Assembly (NCBI GenBank): GCA_900455155.1
Contig: UGUC01000004.1
Coordinates: forward strand, 186,001 to 250,000
Direction: 5' to 3'
Length of the DNA: 64,000 nt
Source of the DNA: Providencia stuartii
GTDB taxonomy: Bacteria > Pseudomonadota > Gammaproteobacteria > Enterobacterales > Enterobacteriaceae
In this document: piece after piece, positions 33,769 to 45,111 of the stretch
How the letters are laid out: every line of letters begins with the position of its first letter
Numbering within the stretch: the first letter of the stretch is position 1
Program-made: the position numbers and the translations under genes
The notes under the pieces: generated by a model
Databases searched by the model: none
What the model was told of the DNA's origin: nothing
The model's input: only the letters and a program-made list of their open reading frames with translations

Positions 33769-36501
33769 ATGACAGAAACTGTAAAATCATTGGCAGCAGA
33801 AATTCAAACCACAGTTGAACGCCTGGTACAGCAATTTGCTGAAGCAGGGATCAAAAAAGGTGAGAATGACTCTGTTAGTCAGGCAGAAAAAGAAACATTG
33901 CTGGGGCACTTGAATCGTGAGCAAGGCGGTTCAGCGAGCCAGCCAAGTAAGTTAACATTGCAACGTAAAACGCGTAGTACGTTGAGTGTTCCAGTCACCG
34001 GTGGTAAGAGCAAATCGGTAAATGTAGAAGTCCGCAAAAAACGCACTTATGTGAACCGCGACGCTGAGCAAGCGCAAGCGGAAGAGCAGGCGAAGCGTGA
34101 AGCGGAAGAGCAAGCACGGCGCGAAGCTGAAGAACTGGCTAAACGTGAAGCAGAAGCAAAACGTATCGCAGAAGAAAATGCGAAGCGTGAAGCGGAAGCG
34201 AAGCGTGCAGCCGAAGAGAAAGCAAAACGTGAAGCAGCTGAGAAAGCTACGCGCGAAGTAGCGGAAAGAGAAAAAGTGAAATCAAGCGAAAATCATCAAA
34301 AAGCTGGCAAAGCCGGTGAGACCAACTCTGAAAAACAGCGCCGTGAAGCTGAAGCAGCAGCTCTGAAGCGTAAAGTTGAAGAAGAAACTCAACGTAAAGT
34401 TGAAGCAGAAGCGAGACGTGTCGCAGAAGAGGCTCGCAAAATGGCAGAAGAAAACAACGAAAAATGGAACAATGATTCCAGAATCGACGACGATAGTGAC
34501 TATCACACGACGACTTCTCGCCATGCTCGTGCAGCGGAAGATGAAAGCGACGAAAAAGAAGAAGGTCGTCGTTCTCGTAACCGTAGTGCGAAAGCGCCTC
34601 GCCAAAAGAAAGGCAATAAGCTTTCTGAAAAAGCCGATCGTGAAGAAGAACGCGCTGCTGGCCGCTCTAATCGCGTCAAAGGTAAACAACGTAAAGGTAG
34701 TTCACTGCAACAGAGCTTTAACAAGCCTGCGGCAGCAGTAAACCGTGACGTGGTTATCGGTGAAACGATCACTGTTGGTGAACTCGCTAACAAAATGGCG
34801 GTGAAAGGTTCACAAGTGATTAAAACAATGATGAAGATGGGCGCGATGGCGACTATCAACCAAGTCATTGACCAAGAAACTGCGCAGCTTGTTGCAGAAG
34901 AGATGGGTCACAAAGTTATCCTTCGTCGCGAAAATGAGCTAGAAGAAGCGGTAATGAATGACCGTGATACGGGTTCAGCAGTTGAAGAGCCACGTGCACC
35001 GGTTGTTACCATCATGGGTCACGTTGACCATGGTAAAACATCACTGCTTGACTATATTCGTTCAACGAAAGTCGCTTCAGGCGAAGCAGGTGGTATCACT
35101 CAGCACATCGGTGCTTACCATGTGAAAACTGATAAAGGGATGATCACCTTCTTAGATACTCCGGGTCACGCCGCGTTTACGTCAATGCGTGCTCGTGGTG
35201 CTCAGGCAACGGATATCGTTGTTCTGGTTGTTGCAGCAGACGATGGTGTGATGCCACAAACTATCGAAGCCATCCAACACGCAAAAGCGGCGGGTGTGCC
35301 TATCGTTGTTGCTGTGAACAAAATTGATAAACCAGAAGCGGATCCAGATCGTGTAAGAAATGAGCTGTCACAATACGGTGTTATTTCTGAAGATTGGGGT
35401 GGTGATACTCAGTTTATTAGCGTATCGGCGAAAAAAGGTACCGGTATCGATGAGCTGCTTGATGCTATCTTGCTACAAGCAGAAGTCCTCGAGCTGAAAG
35501 CAGTTTACGCAGGTATGGCAAGCGGTGTTGTTGTTGAATCTTACCTTGATAAAGGTCGTGGTCCAGTTGCAACGATTCTTGTTCAAGAAGGTACGCTCAA
35601 CAAAGGCGATATTGTTCTTTGTGGTTTTGAATACGGCCGTATTCGTGCAATGCGTAACGAACTCGGTAAAGAAGTTCAATCTGCTGGCCCATCAATGCCT
35701 GTTGAGATTTTAGGTCTATCCAATGTTCCATCCGCAGGTGATGAAGCAACCGTTGTTCGTGACGAGAAAAAAGCACGTGAAGTTGCATTGTATCGCCAAG
35801 GTAAATTCCGCGATGTGAAATTGGCTCGCCAACAGAAATCTAAACTGGAAAACATGTTTGCTAACATGGAAGAAGGTAAAGTTTCTGAACTGAACATTGT
35901 TCTAAAAACCGACGTTCAAGGTACTTGTGAAGCGATTACTGACTCACTGTTAAAACTATCGACTGATGAAGTTAAAATCAAAATCATCGGTTCTGGTGTG
36001 GGTGGTATTACCGAAACTGACGCAACTCTGGCTGCGGCATCGAATGCGATCATTCTTGGCTTTAACGTTCGTGCTGACGCATCTGCTCGCCGCGTTATTG
36101 AAAGTGAAAGTGTTGACTTACGTTACTACTCCGTCATCTATAGCTTGATTGATGAAATCAAACAAGCGATGAGCGGTATGTTAGCACCTGAATACAAACA
36201 GCAAATCATGGGTCTTGCAGAAGTCCGTGACGTCTTTAAATCACCGAAGTTTGGTGCTATCGCTGGTTGTATGGTGACAGAAGGTACTATCAAGCGTAAT
36301 AACCCAATCCGTGTTCTGCGTGATAACGTGGTTATTTACGAAGGTGAGCTGGAGTCACTGCGTCGCTTTAAAGATGACGTCAACGAAGTCCGTAATGGTA
36401 TGGAGTGTGGTATCGGTGTTAAGAACTACAACGATGTCCGTGTTGGCGATATGATTGAAGTCTTTGAAGTGATTGAAGTTAAACGTTCGATTGACGGTTA
36501 A
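33769..36501 (+). CDS. infB: Translation initiation factor IF-2
   Basis: 910 residues (E. coli 890). The N-terminal region is long, charged and repetitive (many KREAE/RREAE units, about residues 95-230). The G domain has GHVDHGKT (near 418), DTPGH and NKID, followed by domains II, III and the fMet-tRNA-binding IV. Internal starts for shorter IF2 forms are known in enterobacteria; none was pinned down here. The frame is intact despite the repeats. Confidence 0.97.
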   Translation: MTETVKSLAAEIQTTVERLVQQFAEAGIKKGENDSVSQAEKETLLGHLNREQGGSASQPSKLTLQRKTRSTLSVPVTGGKSKSVNVEVRKKRTYVNRDAEQAQAEEQAKREAEEQARREAEELAKREAEAKRIAEENAKREAEAKRAAEEKAKREAAEKATREVAEREKVKSSENHQKAGKAGETNSEKQRREAEAAALKRKVEEETQRKVEAEARRVAEEARKMAEENNEKWNNDSRIDDDSDYHTTTSRHARAAEDESDEKEEGRRSRNRSAKAPRQKKGNKLSEKADREEERAAGRSNRVKGKQRKGSSLQQSFNKPAAAVNRDVVIGETITVGELANKMAVKGSQVIKTMMKMGAMATINQVIDQETAQLVAEEMGHKVILRRENELEEAVMNDRDTGSAVEEPRAPVVTIMGHVDHGKTSLLDYIRSTKVASGEAGGITQHIGAYHVKTDKGMITFLDTPGHAAFTSMRARGAQATDIVVLVVAADDGVMPQTIEAIQHAKAAGVPIVVAVNKIDKPEADPDRVRNELSQYGVISEDWGGDTQFISVSAKKGTGIDELLDAILLQAEVLELKAVYAGMASGVVVESYLDKGRGPVATILVQEGTLNKGDIVLCGFEYGRIRAMRNELGKEVQSAGPSMPVEILGLSNVPSAGDEATVVRDEKKAREVALYRQGKFRDVKLARQQKSKLENMFANMEEGKVSELNIVLKTDVQGTCEAITDSLLKLSTDEVKIKIIGSGVGGITETDATLAAASNAIILGFNVRADASARRVIESESVDLRYYSVIYSLIDEIKQAMSGMLAPEYKQQIMGLAEVRDVFKSPKFGAIAGCMVTEGTIKRNNPIRVLRDNVVIYEGELESLRRFKDDVNEVRNGMECGIGVKNYNDVRVGDMIEVFEVIEVKRSIDG

Positions 36502-36509
36502 TTTCTTTT

Positions 36510-36585
36510 ATACCCGCGAAGGGAGCATATCGCTTATCGCGGGTATCCATAGCTTTGTATTTATTGGGGGGCAATAGCCCCCCAA
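36510..36585 (+). terminator. Two hairpins between infB and rbfA
   Basis: ATACCCGCGA (36510-36519) pairs with TCGCGGGTAT (36537-36546), and TTGGGGGGC (36564-36572) pairs with GCCCCCCAA (36577-36585). Neither is followed by a long T-run, so RNA processing or partial attenuation is more likely than full termination. The second one ends 20 bases before rbfA. Confidence 0.6.
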
Positions 36586-36604
36586 AATGTCAGGAGATAT
36601 AACG

Positions 36605-37015
36605 ATGGCAAGAGAATTTAGTCGTTCTCAGCGCGTAGCCCAAGAAATGCAAAAAGAAATTGCGATTATCTTGCAGCGTGAAGTTAAAGATCCCCGCATT
36701 GGCATGGCAACTGTTTCAGGTGTCGAGCTATCAAGAGACTTGGCTTATGGTAAAGTTTTCGTGACTTTCCTTAACATTTCTCATGAAGAGCATGAGTCTC
36801 AAATGGTTCAAGATGGCATTAAAGCGCTCAATGAAGCTTCTGGCTTTATTCGTTCTTTGCTAGGAAAAGCGATGCGTTTACGCGTTATTCCAGAGTTAAC
36901 GTTCTCTTACGATAGCTCATTGGTTGACGGTATGCGTATGTCTAACTTAGTTTCCAATGTTATTCGTAATGATGAAATGCGTCGTGCGAACGCGGATGAT
37001 AAAGAGGAAAAATAA
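36605..37015 (+). CDS. rbfA: 30S ribosome-binding factor RbfA
   Basis: 136 residues from [20 protein letters not shown] at 36605, the family start; an ATG six codons earlier gives a non-conserved extension and overlaps the ribosome binding site (AGGAGATA). The KH-like fold includes [20 protein letters not shown]-type strand and [13 protein letters not shown]. RbfA acts late in 16S rRNA processing and cold adaptation. Its TAA overlaps the truB ATG by one base. Confidence 0.96.
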   Translation: MAREFSRSQRVAQEMQKEIAIILQREVKDPRIGMATVSGVELSRDLAYGKVFVTFLNISHEEHESQMVQDGIKALNEASGFIRSLLGKAMRLRVIPELTFSYDSSLVDGMRMSNLVSNVIRNDEMRRANADDKEEK

Positions 37016-37959
37016 TGGGGCGTCGTCGTAGCGGCCGTGACATACATGGCGTTTTGCTGCTGGATAAACCCACTGATATTTCTTCAAACGATGCGCTGCA
37101 AAAAGTGCGGCGCTTCTTCAATGCAAATAAAGCGGGTCACACGGGAGCGTTAGATCCACTTGCAACAGGGATGCTCCCTGTTTGTCTCGGTGAAGCAACC
37201 AAGTTTTCTCAATTTTTACTCGACTCAGACAAGCGTTATCGTGTGATTGCCCGTCTAGGACAACGTACTGACACTTCGGATTCCCATGGTCAAATCATCA
37301 GTGAGCGTAACGTTGAGTTTACACAAGCTCAGCTTGATGAGGCATTAGCGCATTTTCGTGGTGATACATTGCAAGTGCCATCAATGTATTCGGCACTAAA
37401 ACATCAAGGGAAACCTTTGTATGAGTATGCGCGTAAAGGGATCACCGTTGAGCGGGAAGCACGGCCTATCACAGTGTATGAGTTACAGTTTATTCGTTTA
37501 GAAAATAATGAACTGGAACTGGAAATTCACTGCTCTAAAGGTACTTATATTCGTACCATTATTGACGATTTAGGTGAGATGTTAGGTTGTGGTGCACATG
37601 TCATTTACCTACGACGCTTGCAGGTAGCAAACTACCCTTATGCGCGGATGGTGACATTAGAGCAGCTCGCCGCATTAAGAGCGCAAGTTGATGAAGGCAA
37701 TGGCACTTTTGAATCGCTGCTCGACCCTTTATTGTTGCCGATGGATACTGCGGTGGTGCATTTTCCTGCCGTTAATTTGACAGAAGAAACGGCGGCATAC
37801 TTTAAGCAGGGCCAGCCTGTTAGGGCGAATATTGGTCAATTAGCGGAAGGCACCATGGTTCGCGTGACTTGTGGTACTGCTGAACGTTTTATTGGCATTG
37901 CGTTGATCAGTGAAGATATGCGGGTTGCTCCTCGGCGTTTAGTTGTTGAAAATGAATAA
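37015..37959 (+). CDS. truB: tRNA pseudouridine-55 synthase TruB
   Basis: 314 residues, the E. coli length. Catalytic motif [15 protein letters not shown] (Asp near 48), then [15 protein letters not shown] and [14 protein letters not shown]; a C-terminal PUA-like domain (about 250-314). It converts U55 in the T loop of all tRNAs. One-base overlap with rbfA indicates translational coupling. Confidence 0.97.
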   Translation: MGRRRSGRDIHGVLLLDKPTDISSNDALQKVRRFFNANKAGHTGALDPLATGMLPVCLGEATKFSQFLLDSDKRYRVIARLGQRTDTSDSHGQIISERNVEFTQAQLDEALAHFRGDTLQVPSMYSALKHQGKPLYEYARKGITVEREARPITVYELQFIRLENNELELEIHCSKGTYIRTIIDDLGEMLGCGAHVIYLRRLQVANYPYARMVTLEQLAALRAQVDEGNGTFESLLDPLLLPMDTAVVHFPAVNLTEETAAYFKQGQPVRANIGQLAEGTMVRVTCGTAERFIGIALISEDMRVAPRRLVVENE

Positions 37960-38081
37960 TCCGCATGGCGGCACTTATTGCTTTGCGACTATAAGCAGCG
38001 TAGAATAGCGGCGCTTAATCTGTGAGATGCTAAATTAGAGATTGGCTCTCATTACATACATTTATACATTTGGAGTTTAAT

Positions 38082-38351
38082 ATGTCTCTAAGTACTGAAG
38101 CTAAAGCAAAAATCGTTGCTGAATTCGGCCGCGATGCTAACGACACTGGTTCAAGCGAAGTGCAAATCGCTTTGTTGACCGCTCAAATCAACCATCTGCA
38201 AAGCCACTTTGCAGAGCACAAAAAAGATCACCACAGCCGTCGTGGTCTGCTGCGTATGGTTGCTCAGCGTCGTAGATTGCAAGCTTATCTGAAAAGCAAA
38301 GATATCGCGCGTTACACCGCTCTTATCGAGCGTCTGGGTCTGCGTCGTTAA
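38082..38351 (+). CDS. rpsO: 30S ribosomal protein S15
   Basis: 89 residues from [18 protein letters not shown] at 38082, exactly the E. coli length; an ATG four codons upstream is not conserved. The rRNA-binding motif [26 protein letters not shown] is intact. S15 represses its own mRNA in E. coli by trapping the ribosome at a pseudoknot; the leader here was not folded. Confidence 0.97.
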   Translation: MSLSTEAKAKIVAEFGRDANDTGSSEVQIALLTAQINHLQSHFAEHKKDHHSRRGLLRMVAQRRRLQAYLKSKDIARYTALIERLGLRR

Positions 38352-38369
38352 TCGAGTCAGTTTCAGTGG

Positions 38370-38395
38370 AAAGGGGCCTAATGGCCCCTTTTCTT
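38370..38395 (+). terminator. Terminator of rpsO
   Basis: AAAGGGGCC (38370-38378) pairs with GGCCCCTTT (38383-38391), followed by TCTTCT. Part of the transcription continues into pnp in E. coli. Confidence 0.9.
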
Positions 38396-38493
38396 CTAAA
38401 AGTTATATTTAAAGTTGAAGTAAGACTCGAATTATACTTAACTTAAATGCTAAGCTATGATTCGTAATTAATTGTTTTATTAACGCCTCTTCA

Positions 38494-38571
38494 GCTACAC
38501 CGATTCGCGCGGCTAATGAGAAAATTGATCATTTGAATATCTGTCTTCTCATTAGTCGCGAGGCTGTAGTT
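38494..38571 (+). promoter_or_regulatory. pnp leader long hairpin (RNase III/PNPase autoregulation)
   Basis: The arm with CTACACCGATTCGCGCGG and CTAATGAGAA pairs with TTCTCATTAG, TCGCGAGG and CTGTAG on the other side of a 23-nt loop. A long double-stranded leader cut by RNase III is the known autoregulatory element of enterobacterial pnp. It lies about 60 bases upstream of the start. Confidence 0.8.
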
Positions 38572-38631
38572 AGGAAGAGAAAGCCAATGCCACGAGAGAG
38601 AGTCGAGTGGCCTAAAATAAAGGGTACTATT

Positions 38632-40754
38632 TTGTTAAATCCTATCGTACGCAAATTTCAATACGGTCAACATACCGTATCCATTGAAACCGGCATGATA
38701 GCGCGTCAAGCGACTGCCGCTGTTATGGTAAACATGGATGATACAGCCGTTTTCGTGACCGCGGTTGCTCAGAAAAAAGTTAAAGAAGGCCAAGACTTCT
38801 TCCCTCTGACCGTTAACTACCAAGAGCGCTCTTATGCTGCTGGTCGTATTCCAGGCAGTTTCTTCCGTCGTGAAGGCCGCCCTGGTGAAGGTGAAACGCT
38901 GATCGCGCGTCTTATTGACCGCCCATTACGCCCTCTGTTCCCAGAAGGTTTCCTGAACGAAATCCAAATCATCGCAACCGTTGTTTCTGTTAACCCACAA
39001 GTTAACCCGGATATTGTTGCTATGATCGGTGCATCGGCTGCATTGGCGTTGTCTGGTGTTCCTTTTAATGGCCCAATTGGTGCGGCACGTGTTGGTTTTA
39101 TCAATGACCAATATGTTCTGAATCCAACAGCAGATGAGCTAAAATTAAGCCGCCTTGATTTAGTGGTAGCAGGAACAGAAAGCGCAGTTCTGATGGTTGA
39201 GTCAGAAGCGGATCTGTTAAGCGAAGAGCAAATGCTGGGTGCCGTTGTTTTTGGTCATGATCAACAACAAATCGTGATTCAAGAAATCAATGAGCTAGTT
39301 AAAGAAGCAGGTAAAGAAAAATGGGATTGGCAACCAGAGCCAGTTAACCAAGCTTTACGTGATAAAGTTGCAGCGCTGGCTGAAAGCCGTATGGGTGATG
39401 CTTATCGTATCACTGAAAAACAAGAGCGTTATGAGCAAGTTGACCTGATCAAAGAAGAAGTCACAGCAGCAATCGTGGCTGAAGATGAAAATGTCGACGT
39501 AGCTGAAGTTGCTGACATTCTAGCGAACCTAGAAAACAAGTTGTTCGTAGCCGTGTCATTCGTGGTGAGCCACGTATTGATGGTCGTGAAAAAGACATGG
39601 TTCGTGCGCTGGATGTACGCACTAGCGTTCTGCCACGTACTCACGGTTCTGCGCTATTTACCCGTGGTGAAACTCAGGCATTAGTCACTGCAACACTGGG
39701 TACTGAACGTGATGCACAGGTTATTGACCAGTTAATGGGCGAATATACTGATCGCTTCTTGTTCCACTATAACTTCCCTCCATACTCTGTTGGTGAAACA
39801 GGTATGGTTGGTTCGCCTAAGCGTCGTGAAATTGGTCATGGTCGTTTAGCGAAACGCGGTGTGATGGCGGTCATGCCTGATCATGCTGATTTCCCATACA
39901 CTGTTCGTGTTGTATCTGAAATCACTGAATCAAACGGTTCATCATCAATGGCGTCGGTTTGTGGTGCTTCTTTAGCACTGATGGATGCAGGTGTACCAAT
40001 TAAAGCAGCGGTTGCTGGTATTGCTATGGGTCTGGTTAAAGAAGGCGATGATTTCGTCGTACTTTCTGACATCCTTGGTGATGAAGACCATTTAGGCGAT
40101 ATGGACTTTAAAGTCGCAGGTAGCCGTGATGGTATCAGCGCACTGCAAATGGATATTAAAATCGAAGGTATTACTCGCGAAATCATGCAAGTTGCATTGA
40201 ACCAAGCAAAAGGTGCTCGTCTGCACATCCTAGGTACAATGGAACAAGCGATTAACAGCCCTCGTGATGATATTTCTGAATTTGCACCACGTATTCACAC
40301 TATCCGCATTAATCCAGATAAGATTAAAGATGTTATCGGTAAAGGTGGTTCGGTTATCCGTGCGCTGACAGAAGAAACTGGCACTACAATCGAAATTGAA
40401 GATGATGGTACAGTGAAAATTGCTGCAACTGATGGCTTGAAAGCAAAAGAAGCTATCCGTCGTATCGAAGAAATTACTGCTGAAGTCGAAGTCGGCCGTG
40501 TTTACCAAGGTAAAGTTACTCGTATCGTTGACTTTGGTGCGTTCGTTGCTATCGGTGGTGGTAAAGAAGGCTTAGTGCATATTTCTCAAATCGCCGATAA
40601 GCGTGTTGAGAAAGTGACTGACTATCTGCAAATGGGTCAAGAAGTTCCTGTTAAGGTGTTGGAAATCGACCGTCAAGGCCGTATCCGCCTAAGCATGAAA
40701 GAAGCTGTTGCGACTGAAGAAACTCCAGCACAGCAGCAGGACTCAGCAGAATAG
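38632..40754 (+). CDS. pnp: Polyribonucleotide nucleotidyltransferase (PNPase), frameshifted
   Basis: A TTG start at 38632 gives [20 protein letters not shown], the E. coli start. Two RNase PH domains (about 1-230 and 310-550), a KH domain ([17 protein letters not shown]) and an S1 domain ([19 protein letters not shown]) follow. Near 39538 one A appears to be missing: restoring it joins LENK to [15 protein letters not shown]. This is one of only two deletions among the indels of the window. Corrected length is 707 residues (E. coli 711). It degrades RNA phosphorolytically in the degradosome. Confidence 0.94.
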
Positions 40755-40768
40755 GCTGAATCTAAGCA

Positions 40769-40789
40769 GCGCCCTATAAGTTAGGGCGC
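40769..40789 (+). terminator. Hairpin after pnp
   Basis: GCGCCCTA (40769-40776) pairs with TAGGGCGC (40782-40789) around a 5-nt loop. No T-run follows, so it may protect the 3' end or attenuate before nlpI. Confidence 0.6.
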
Positions 40790-40832
40790 ATAGCCGTAAT
40801 TTGCTGAAATAGTGGTAATGTAAGGGCGGAGT

Positions 40833-41750
40833 ATGCTGAATAGTATCTGTCTTCGGTTTAGGGGCTTAAGCACGTTTACTCGTGTGGTCTCTGCGCTTAT
40901 CTTTTTTGTGCTCATTGGATGCAGCAGTAAAGATTGGCGTAAAAACGAGGTATTTGCTGTTCCTCTGCAACCTTCATTACAACAAGAAGTAATATTGGCT
41001 CGTATGGAACAAATCCTTGCGAGCCGATCTTTAACCGATGACGAATACGCTCAGCTTTTATATGAGCGCGGAGTGTTGTATGATAGTCTCGGTTTGAGGG
41101 CGTTAGCGCGCAATGATTTTTCAACGGCGTTAGCGATTCGCCCTGATATTCCTGAAATTTTTAACTTTTTAGGAATATATTTTACGCAGGCTGGCAACTA
41201 TGATGCCGCCTATGAAGCGTTTGATTCTGTATTAGAGCTTGATCCAACTTACACTTTCGCGCGTATGAACCGCGGCATCGCATTATATTACGGTGGTCGG
41301 TACAAACTAGCGCAAGATGATCTGCTGGCGTATTATCAGATAGATCCAAATGATCCTTTTCGCACGCTATGGCTTTATCTCGTTGAGAAAGACATAGACC
41401 CGCGAGTGGCGCAAGATAATCTTGCAGCTCGTTATGACCGTGCGGAGAAAGGGCTATGGGGCTGGAATATCGTAGAGTTTTACCTTGGCAAAATCAGTGA
41501 AAACACATTGATGGAGCGCTTGAAAGAAACTTCTACGGATAACACTTCGCTCGCTGAGCATCTCAGTGAAACTAACTTCTATTTAGGTAAGCATTACCTA
41601 AGTCTGGGGGATAAGGATAGCGCAACTGCGTTATTCAAACTGACGGTGGCTAACAACGCTCATAGCTTTGTTGAACACCGCTATGCATTGTTGGAATTGG
41701 CGCTGTTAGGCCAAGAACAAGACGACCTTTTAGAATCGGGCCAGCAATAG
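40833..41750 (+). CDS. nlpI: Lipoprotein NlpI, TPR-containing
   Basis: 305 residues (E. coli 294). A lipoprotein signal (hydrophobic segment then LIGC, Cys near 30) is followed by TPR repeats, e.g. [42 protein letters not shown] and [20 protein letters not shown]. NlpI is an outer-membrane adaptor that brings the protease Prc to murein hydrolases such as MepS. It lies between pnp and deaD, as in E. coli. Confidence 0.95.
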   Translation: MLNSICLRFRGLSTFTRVVSALIFFVLIGCSSKDWRKNEVFAVPLQPSLQQEVILARMEQILASRSLTDDEYAQLLYERGVLYDSLGLRALARNDFSTALAIRPDIPEIFNFLGIYFTQAGNYDAAYEAFDSVLELDPTYTFARMNRGIALYYGGRYKLAQDDLLAYYQIDPNDPFRTLWLYLVEKDIDPRVAQDNLAARYDRAEKGLWGWNIVEFYLGKISENTLMERLKETSTDNTSLAEHLSETNFYLGKHYLSLGDKDSATALFKLTVANNAHSFVEHRYALLELALLGQEQDDLLESGQQ

Positions 41751-41849
41751 CTGACGAACATTTCATCACTATTTTTTGAGTCATCATCCTTCGGGGTGAC
41801 GGCCTATTTGTTCGTTTAATAACACAATTTGAGCCAGTTCACATTTTAA

Positions 41850-41937
41850 ATGAAAATGACCGAAATGATTTTTCGCACGGTTATGTAAACTGGCCGCCAT
41901 TAAGTATGAGGCACCTTTACATGACCACCGAGACTGA
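41850..41937 (+). CDS. yrbN: YrbN small protein overlapping the deaD start, one base too many
   Basis: ATG at 41850 (MKMTEMI), then after taking out one T of the run near 41869-41873, [21 protein letters not shown] and a stop at 41937: 28 residues. It overlaps the deaD start by 17 bases. E. coli has the small gene yrbN at this place, upstream of and overlapping deaD. The match is by position and the [11 protein letters not shown] core; I cannot check the sequence identity exactly. Probably translationally coupled with deaD. Confidence 0.6.
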
Positions 41938-43792
41938 TATCTCTTTCGCTGATTTAGGTTTATCAGCGTCTATTTTGACTGCACTAAACGACCTGGGATA
42001 TGAAAAACCTTCTCCGATCCAAAAACAATGTATTCCATTGTTAATGGACGGTAATGATGTGTTGGGTATGGCACAGACGGGGAGTGGTAAAACCGCAGCC
42101 TTTAGTTTGCCGCTACTGCACAACATTGATCCAGATTTAAAAGCTCCGCAAATTCTAGTCCTAGCCCCAACACGTGAGTTGGCGGTTCAGGTTGCTGAAG
42201 CGATGGGCGATTTTTCTAAACACATGAGCCGTGTTAACGTGGTGGCCCTATATGGTGGTCAGCGTTACGACGTGCAATTGCGTGCTTTGCGCCAAGGGCC
42301 ACAAGTTGTTGTGGGAACGCCTGGGCGTCTGCTTGATCATCTGAAACGCGGTACATTAGACCTGTCTAAATTGAAAGGCTTAGTACTGGATGAAGCTGAT
42401 GAAATGCTGCGTATGGGCTTTATTGAAGATGTTGAAAACATCATGAGCCAAATTCCAGCAGAGCATCAAACAGCGCTGTTTTCAGCGACGATGCCAGAAC
42501 CAATTCGTCGTATAACACGCCGTTTCATGAAAGAGCCTAAAGAAATTCGTATTCAGGCTAGCATTACAACACGTCCAGATATTGCTCAAAGCTATTGGAC
42601 TGTTTACGGCATGCGCAAAAATGAGGCTCTGGTTCGTTTCTTAGAAGCCGAAGATTTTGACGCAGCAATTATTTTTGTTCGTACAAAGAATGCAACGCTG
42701 GAAGTGGCAGAAGCGCTTGAGCGCAACGGTTATAACAGTGCTGCATTGAACGGTGATATGAACCAAGCGCTACGTGAACAAACGCTAGAACGTTTAAAAG
42801 ACGGTCGTTTGGATATTTTGATCGCCACTGACGTTGCTGCTCGTGGTCTTGATGTTGACCGTATTAGCTTAGTCGTTAACTATGACATCCCAATGGATGC
42901 AGAGTCTTATGTTCACCGTATCGGTCGTACTGGCCGTGCAGGGCGTGCTGGCCGTGCACTCTTGTTCGTAGAGAACCGTGAGCGTCGTTTGCTGCGTAAC
43001 GTTGAACGCACCATGAAGCTAACGATCCCTGAAGTTGAACTGCCAGATTCACAATTGCTAAGTGAACGTCGTCAGGCGAAATTTGCTGAAAAAATCCAAC
43101 AGCAATTTGAAAGCAGTGACTTAGACCAATACCGCGCGCTGTTAAAGAAACTGTCACCGTCAGAAGATGTTGATATGGAAACATTGGCCGCCGCGTTGCT
43201 AAAAATGGCTCAAGGTGAGCGTGCACTTATTCTGCCACCAGATGCACCGCGTCGCCCACGTCGTGAATTCAATGACCGTGATGATCGCCGTCGTGATCGT
43301 AATGGCAATGGCTTTGACCGTGCAGAGCGTGGTGATCGTAGTGGTCGTCGTGAGCGCCGTGATGTTGGCGATATGGAAATGTATCGCATCGAAGTCGGCC
43401 GTGATGATGGCGTAGAAGTGCGTCACATTGTAGGGGCGATTGCCAATGAAGCGGATATTAGCAGCCGTTATATTGGTAATATCAAGCTGTTTGGCTCTCA
43501 CTCAACGATTTGAGCTACCAAAAGGCATGCCAACCGAAGTGTTAACTCACTTAAGCCGTGCACGCATTTTGAATAAACCAATGCAAATGCAATTAATTGG
43601 TGATGCACAGCCGTTTGAACGTCGTGAGCGTCGTGGTGGTTCACGCCGTGACGGTGGCTTTAATGGTGAGCGTCGCAACGACCGTGGAGGGTGGCAATCG
43701 TCGTGGGTGGCCATCGTGGTAACGGACGTGGTCGTAATGAAGATCACAACTCGGCAGCTCCGCGCCGCCGTAGCACCAGCCATAATGCTTAA
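41921..43792 (+). CDS. deaD: Cold-shock DEAD-box RNA helicase DeaD/CsdA, three frameshifts
   Basis: Starts [15 protein letters not shown]. The helicase motifs are all there: [23 protein letters not shown], and [15 protein letters not shown] DbpA-like RNA-binding domain (about 485-560) and an Arg/Gly-rich tail follow. Three extra bases (43509-43511, 43689-43691, 43705-43707) break the 3' part; with them removed the tail reads [17 protein letters not shown] and ends STSHNA, 622 residues. DeaD unwinds RNA in ribosome biogenesis at low temperature. In E. coli it follows nlpI. Confidence 0.92.
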
Positions 43793-43843
43793 TTACACAC
43801 ATTTACCGAGTGTTTCTATTTAGGAAGCACGACTTAAATTGTG

Positions 43844-43878
43844 AAAAAACCGCTTCAAATTAATGGAGCGGTTTTTTT
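43844..43878 (+). terminator. Terminator of deaD
   Basis: AAAAAACCGCT and AGCGGTTTTTT form the stem around a loop containing TCAAATTAATGG. It lies 51 bases after the deaD stop and before a convergent gene. Confidence 0.88.
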
Positions 43879-43907
43879 ATGTTGTTCTAACACGACAGGT
43901 AATAACA

Positions 43908-44283
43908 CTATTTATTATCTAATAATTCTTCCGCTTGCCTTTGTGGCATGGGTAATTCGTCATGGCTGACAATCACTTTTTTCAGTTTATGATTAAACGC
44001 CGTAACGGTAATTTCTTCTAATAACCTGACTTCAACGGGGCTTTAGTCCACCTTCATTTTTTTCTAAGGCTTGGATAACAATGCGGTGATGAGGGGTTAA
44101 AGGAAGGCGAATACTGAGTTTCATTGCATCAATAAGCTGTATTAGGAGGCTTTGGGCGACGTAGAAATCTCCGACAATTAACCGAGAAGATGAGAACTCC
44201 CCTTCGGCGGTGTACTCCTCATGGGTCTTTAGGTTTTTTAAAGTCATTGAGTTAGTGCGAAGTTGTAAATAGAAGTCCGCCAT
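43908..44283 (-). CDS. Unrecognised small conserved-looking protein, frameshifted
   Basis: Start MADFYLQLRTNSMTLKNLKT at 44283 after a strong AAGGAG (8 bases upstream). It continues SSSRLIVGDFYVAQSLLIQL and HRIVIQALEKNEGGL, and with one A removed near 44042-44045, SPVEVRLLEEITVTAFNHKL up to EELLDNK: 124 residues. No signal peptide or membrane segment. Predicted mixed alpha/beta, soluble. I do not recognise the family with confidence. It lies upstream-adjacent to btsR only in genome order (both minus, 95 bases apart with btsR first), so co-transcription with btsSR is possible. Confidence 0.65.
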
Positions 44284-44378
44284 GTGTGATCTCCTTATAA
44301 ACTCGTTATCCGCCAAGTTGCAGTATGTTGACTTGTCGCCTAGCGACAACGCAAATTATTTAGAGTCAGTATGGCACA

Positions 44379-45096
44379 TTAAATGATCCCCAGCGCTTCT
44401 TTTAGTGGTTTTAAGTAACGACGGCTGACAGGAATATGTTCGCCCGACCTTAAAACGAGCTCTGCTTGCCCATTGTCACCAAACAAAATCTCACTTAATT
44501 CTGTCATGTTCACCAAATACTGGCGATGGCAACGGACCAAAGGTGTGCGTAACTCTAGCGTTCTCAGTGTCAGTTCGGTGAAGCCCTCTTGACCTTGGCG
44601 TGCTCATCACATAAACACCGCTCATCCGCGAGGTCACATACTGCACTTCGTCCAACTTCATCAGCCAAATACGACTGTGACCAGTACAAGGAATAAATTT
44701 GAGTGGTTCATGGTCACTTAGGATCTCGAGATCTTGTTTTTGCTTGCCTTGGCGTAGACGGGTTAGTGTTTTATTTAGCCTTTCACTCTCTAATGGTTTT
44801 AATAAGTAATCAAAAGCATGTTCTTCAAAGGCCTGTATGGCAAATTCATTAAATGCAGTTAGAAAGACAATATAAGGCCTATCTTCAGGGTCGAGCATGC
44901 GTACCATTTCAAGACCCGTAATACGTGGCATCTGAATATCAAGAAACACGACATCGGGCTTCTTTTTATGGATAACACTGATCGCCTCAATGGCATTGGC
45001 ACACTCATCCATAATTTCAATATCATCATGCTCTTCCAACAAACAGCGTACATTTTCCCGCGCAAGTGGTTCATCATCAACAATCAATACATTCAT
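44379..45096 (-). CDS. btsR: LytTR-family response regulator BtsR (YehT), frameshifted
   Basis: Receiver domain (1-118) with D7/D8, phospho-acceptor D53 (VFLDIQMPR), T/S and Lys positions ([12 protein letters not shown]). The LytTR DNA-binding domain (about 135-238) includes [13 protein letters not shown] and, after the frame is corrected near 44599-44605, [28 protein letters not shown] and [13 protein letters not shown]. Corrected length 238 (E. coli 239). BtsSR senses extracellular pyruvate in E. coli and activates the transporter gene btsT. No btsT-like gene is in the window. Confidence 0.9.
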
Positions 45097-45111
45097 AGAA
45101 ATTTAATCATT

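Noticed and set aside
34282-34689. Phe-rich minus-strand open frame inside infB
   Set aside because: It is the reverse of the GAA/AAA-rich repeat of IF2 and has low-complexity composition only.
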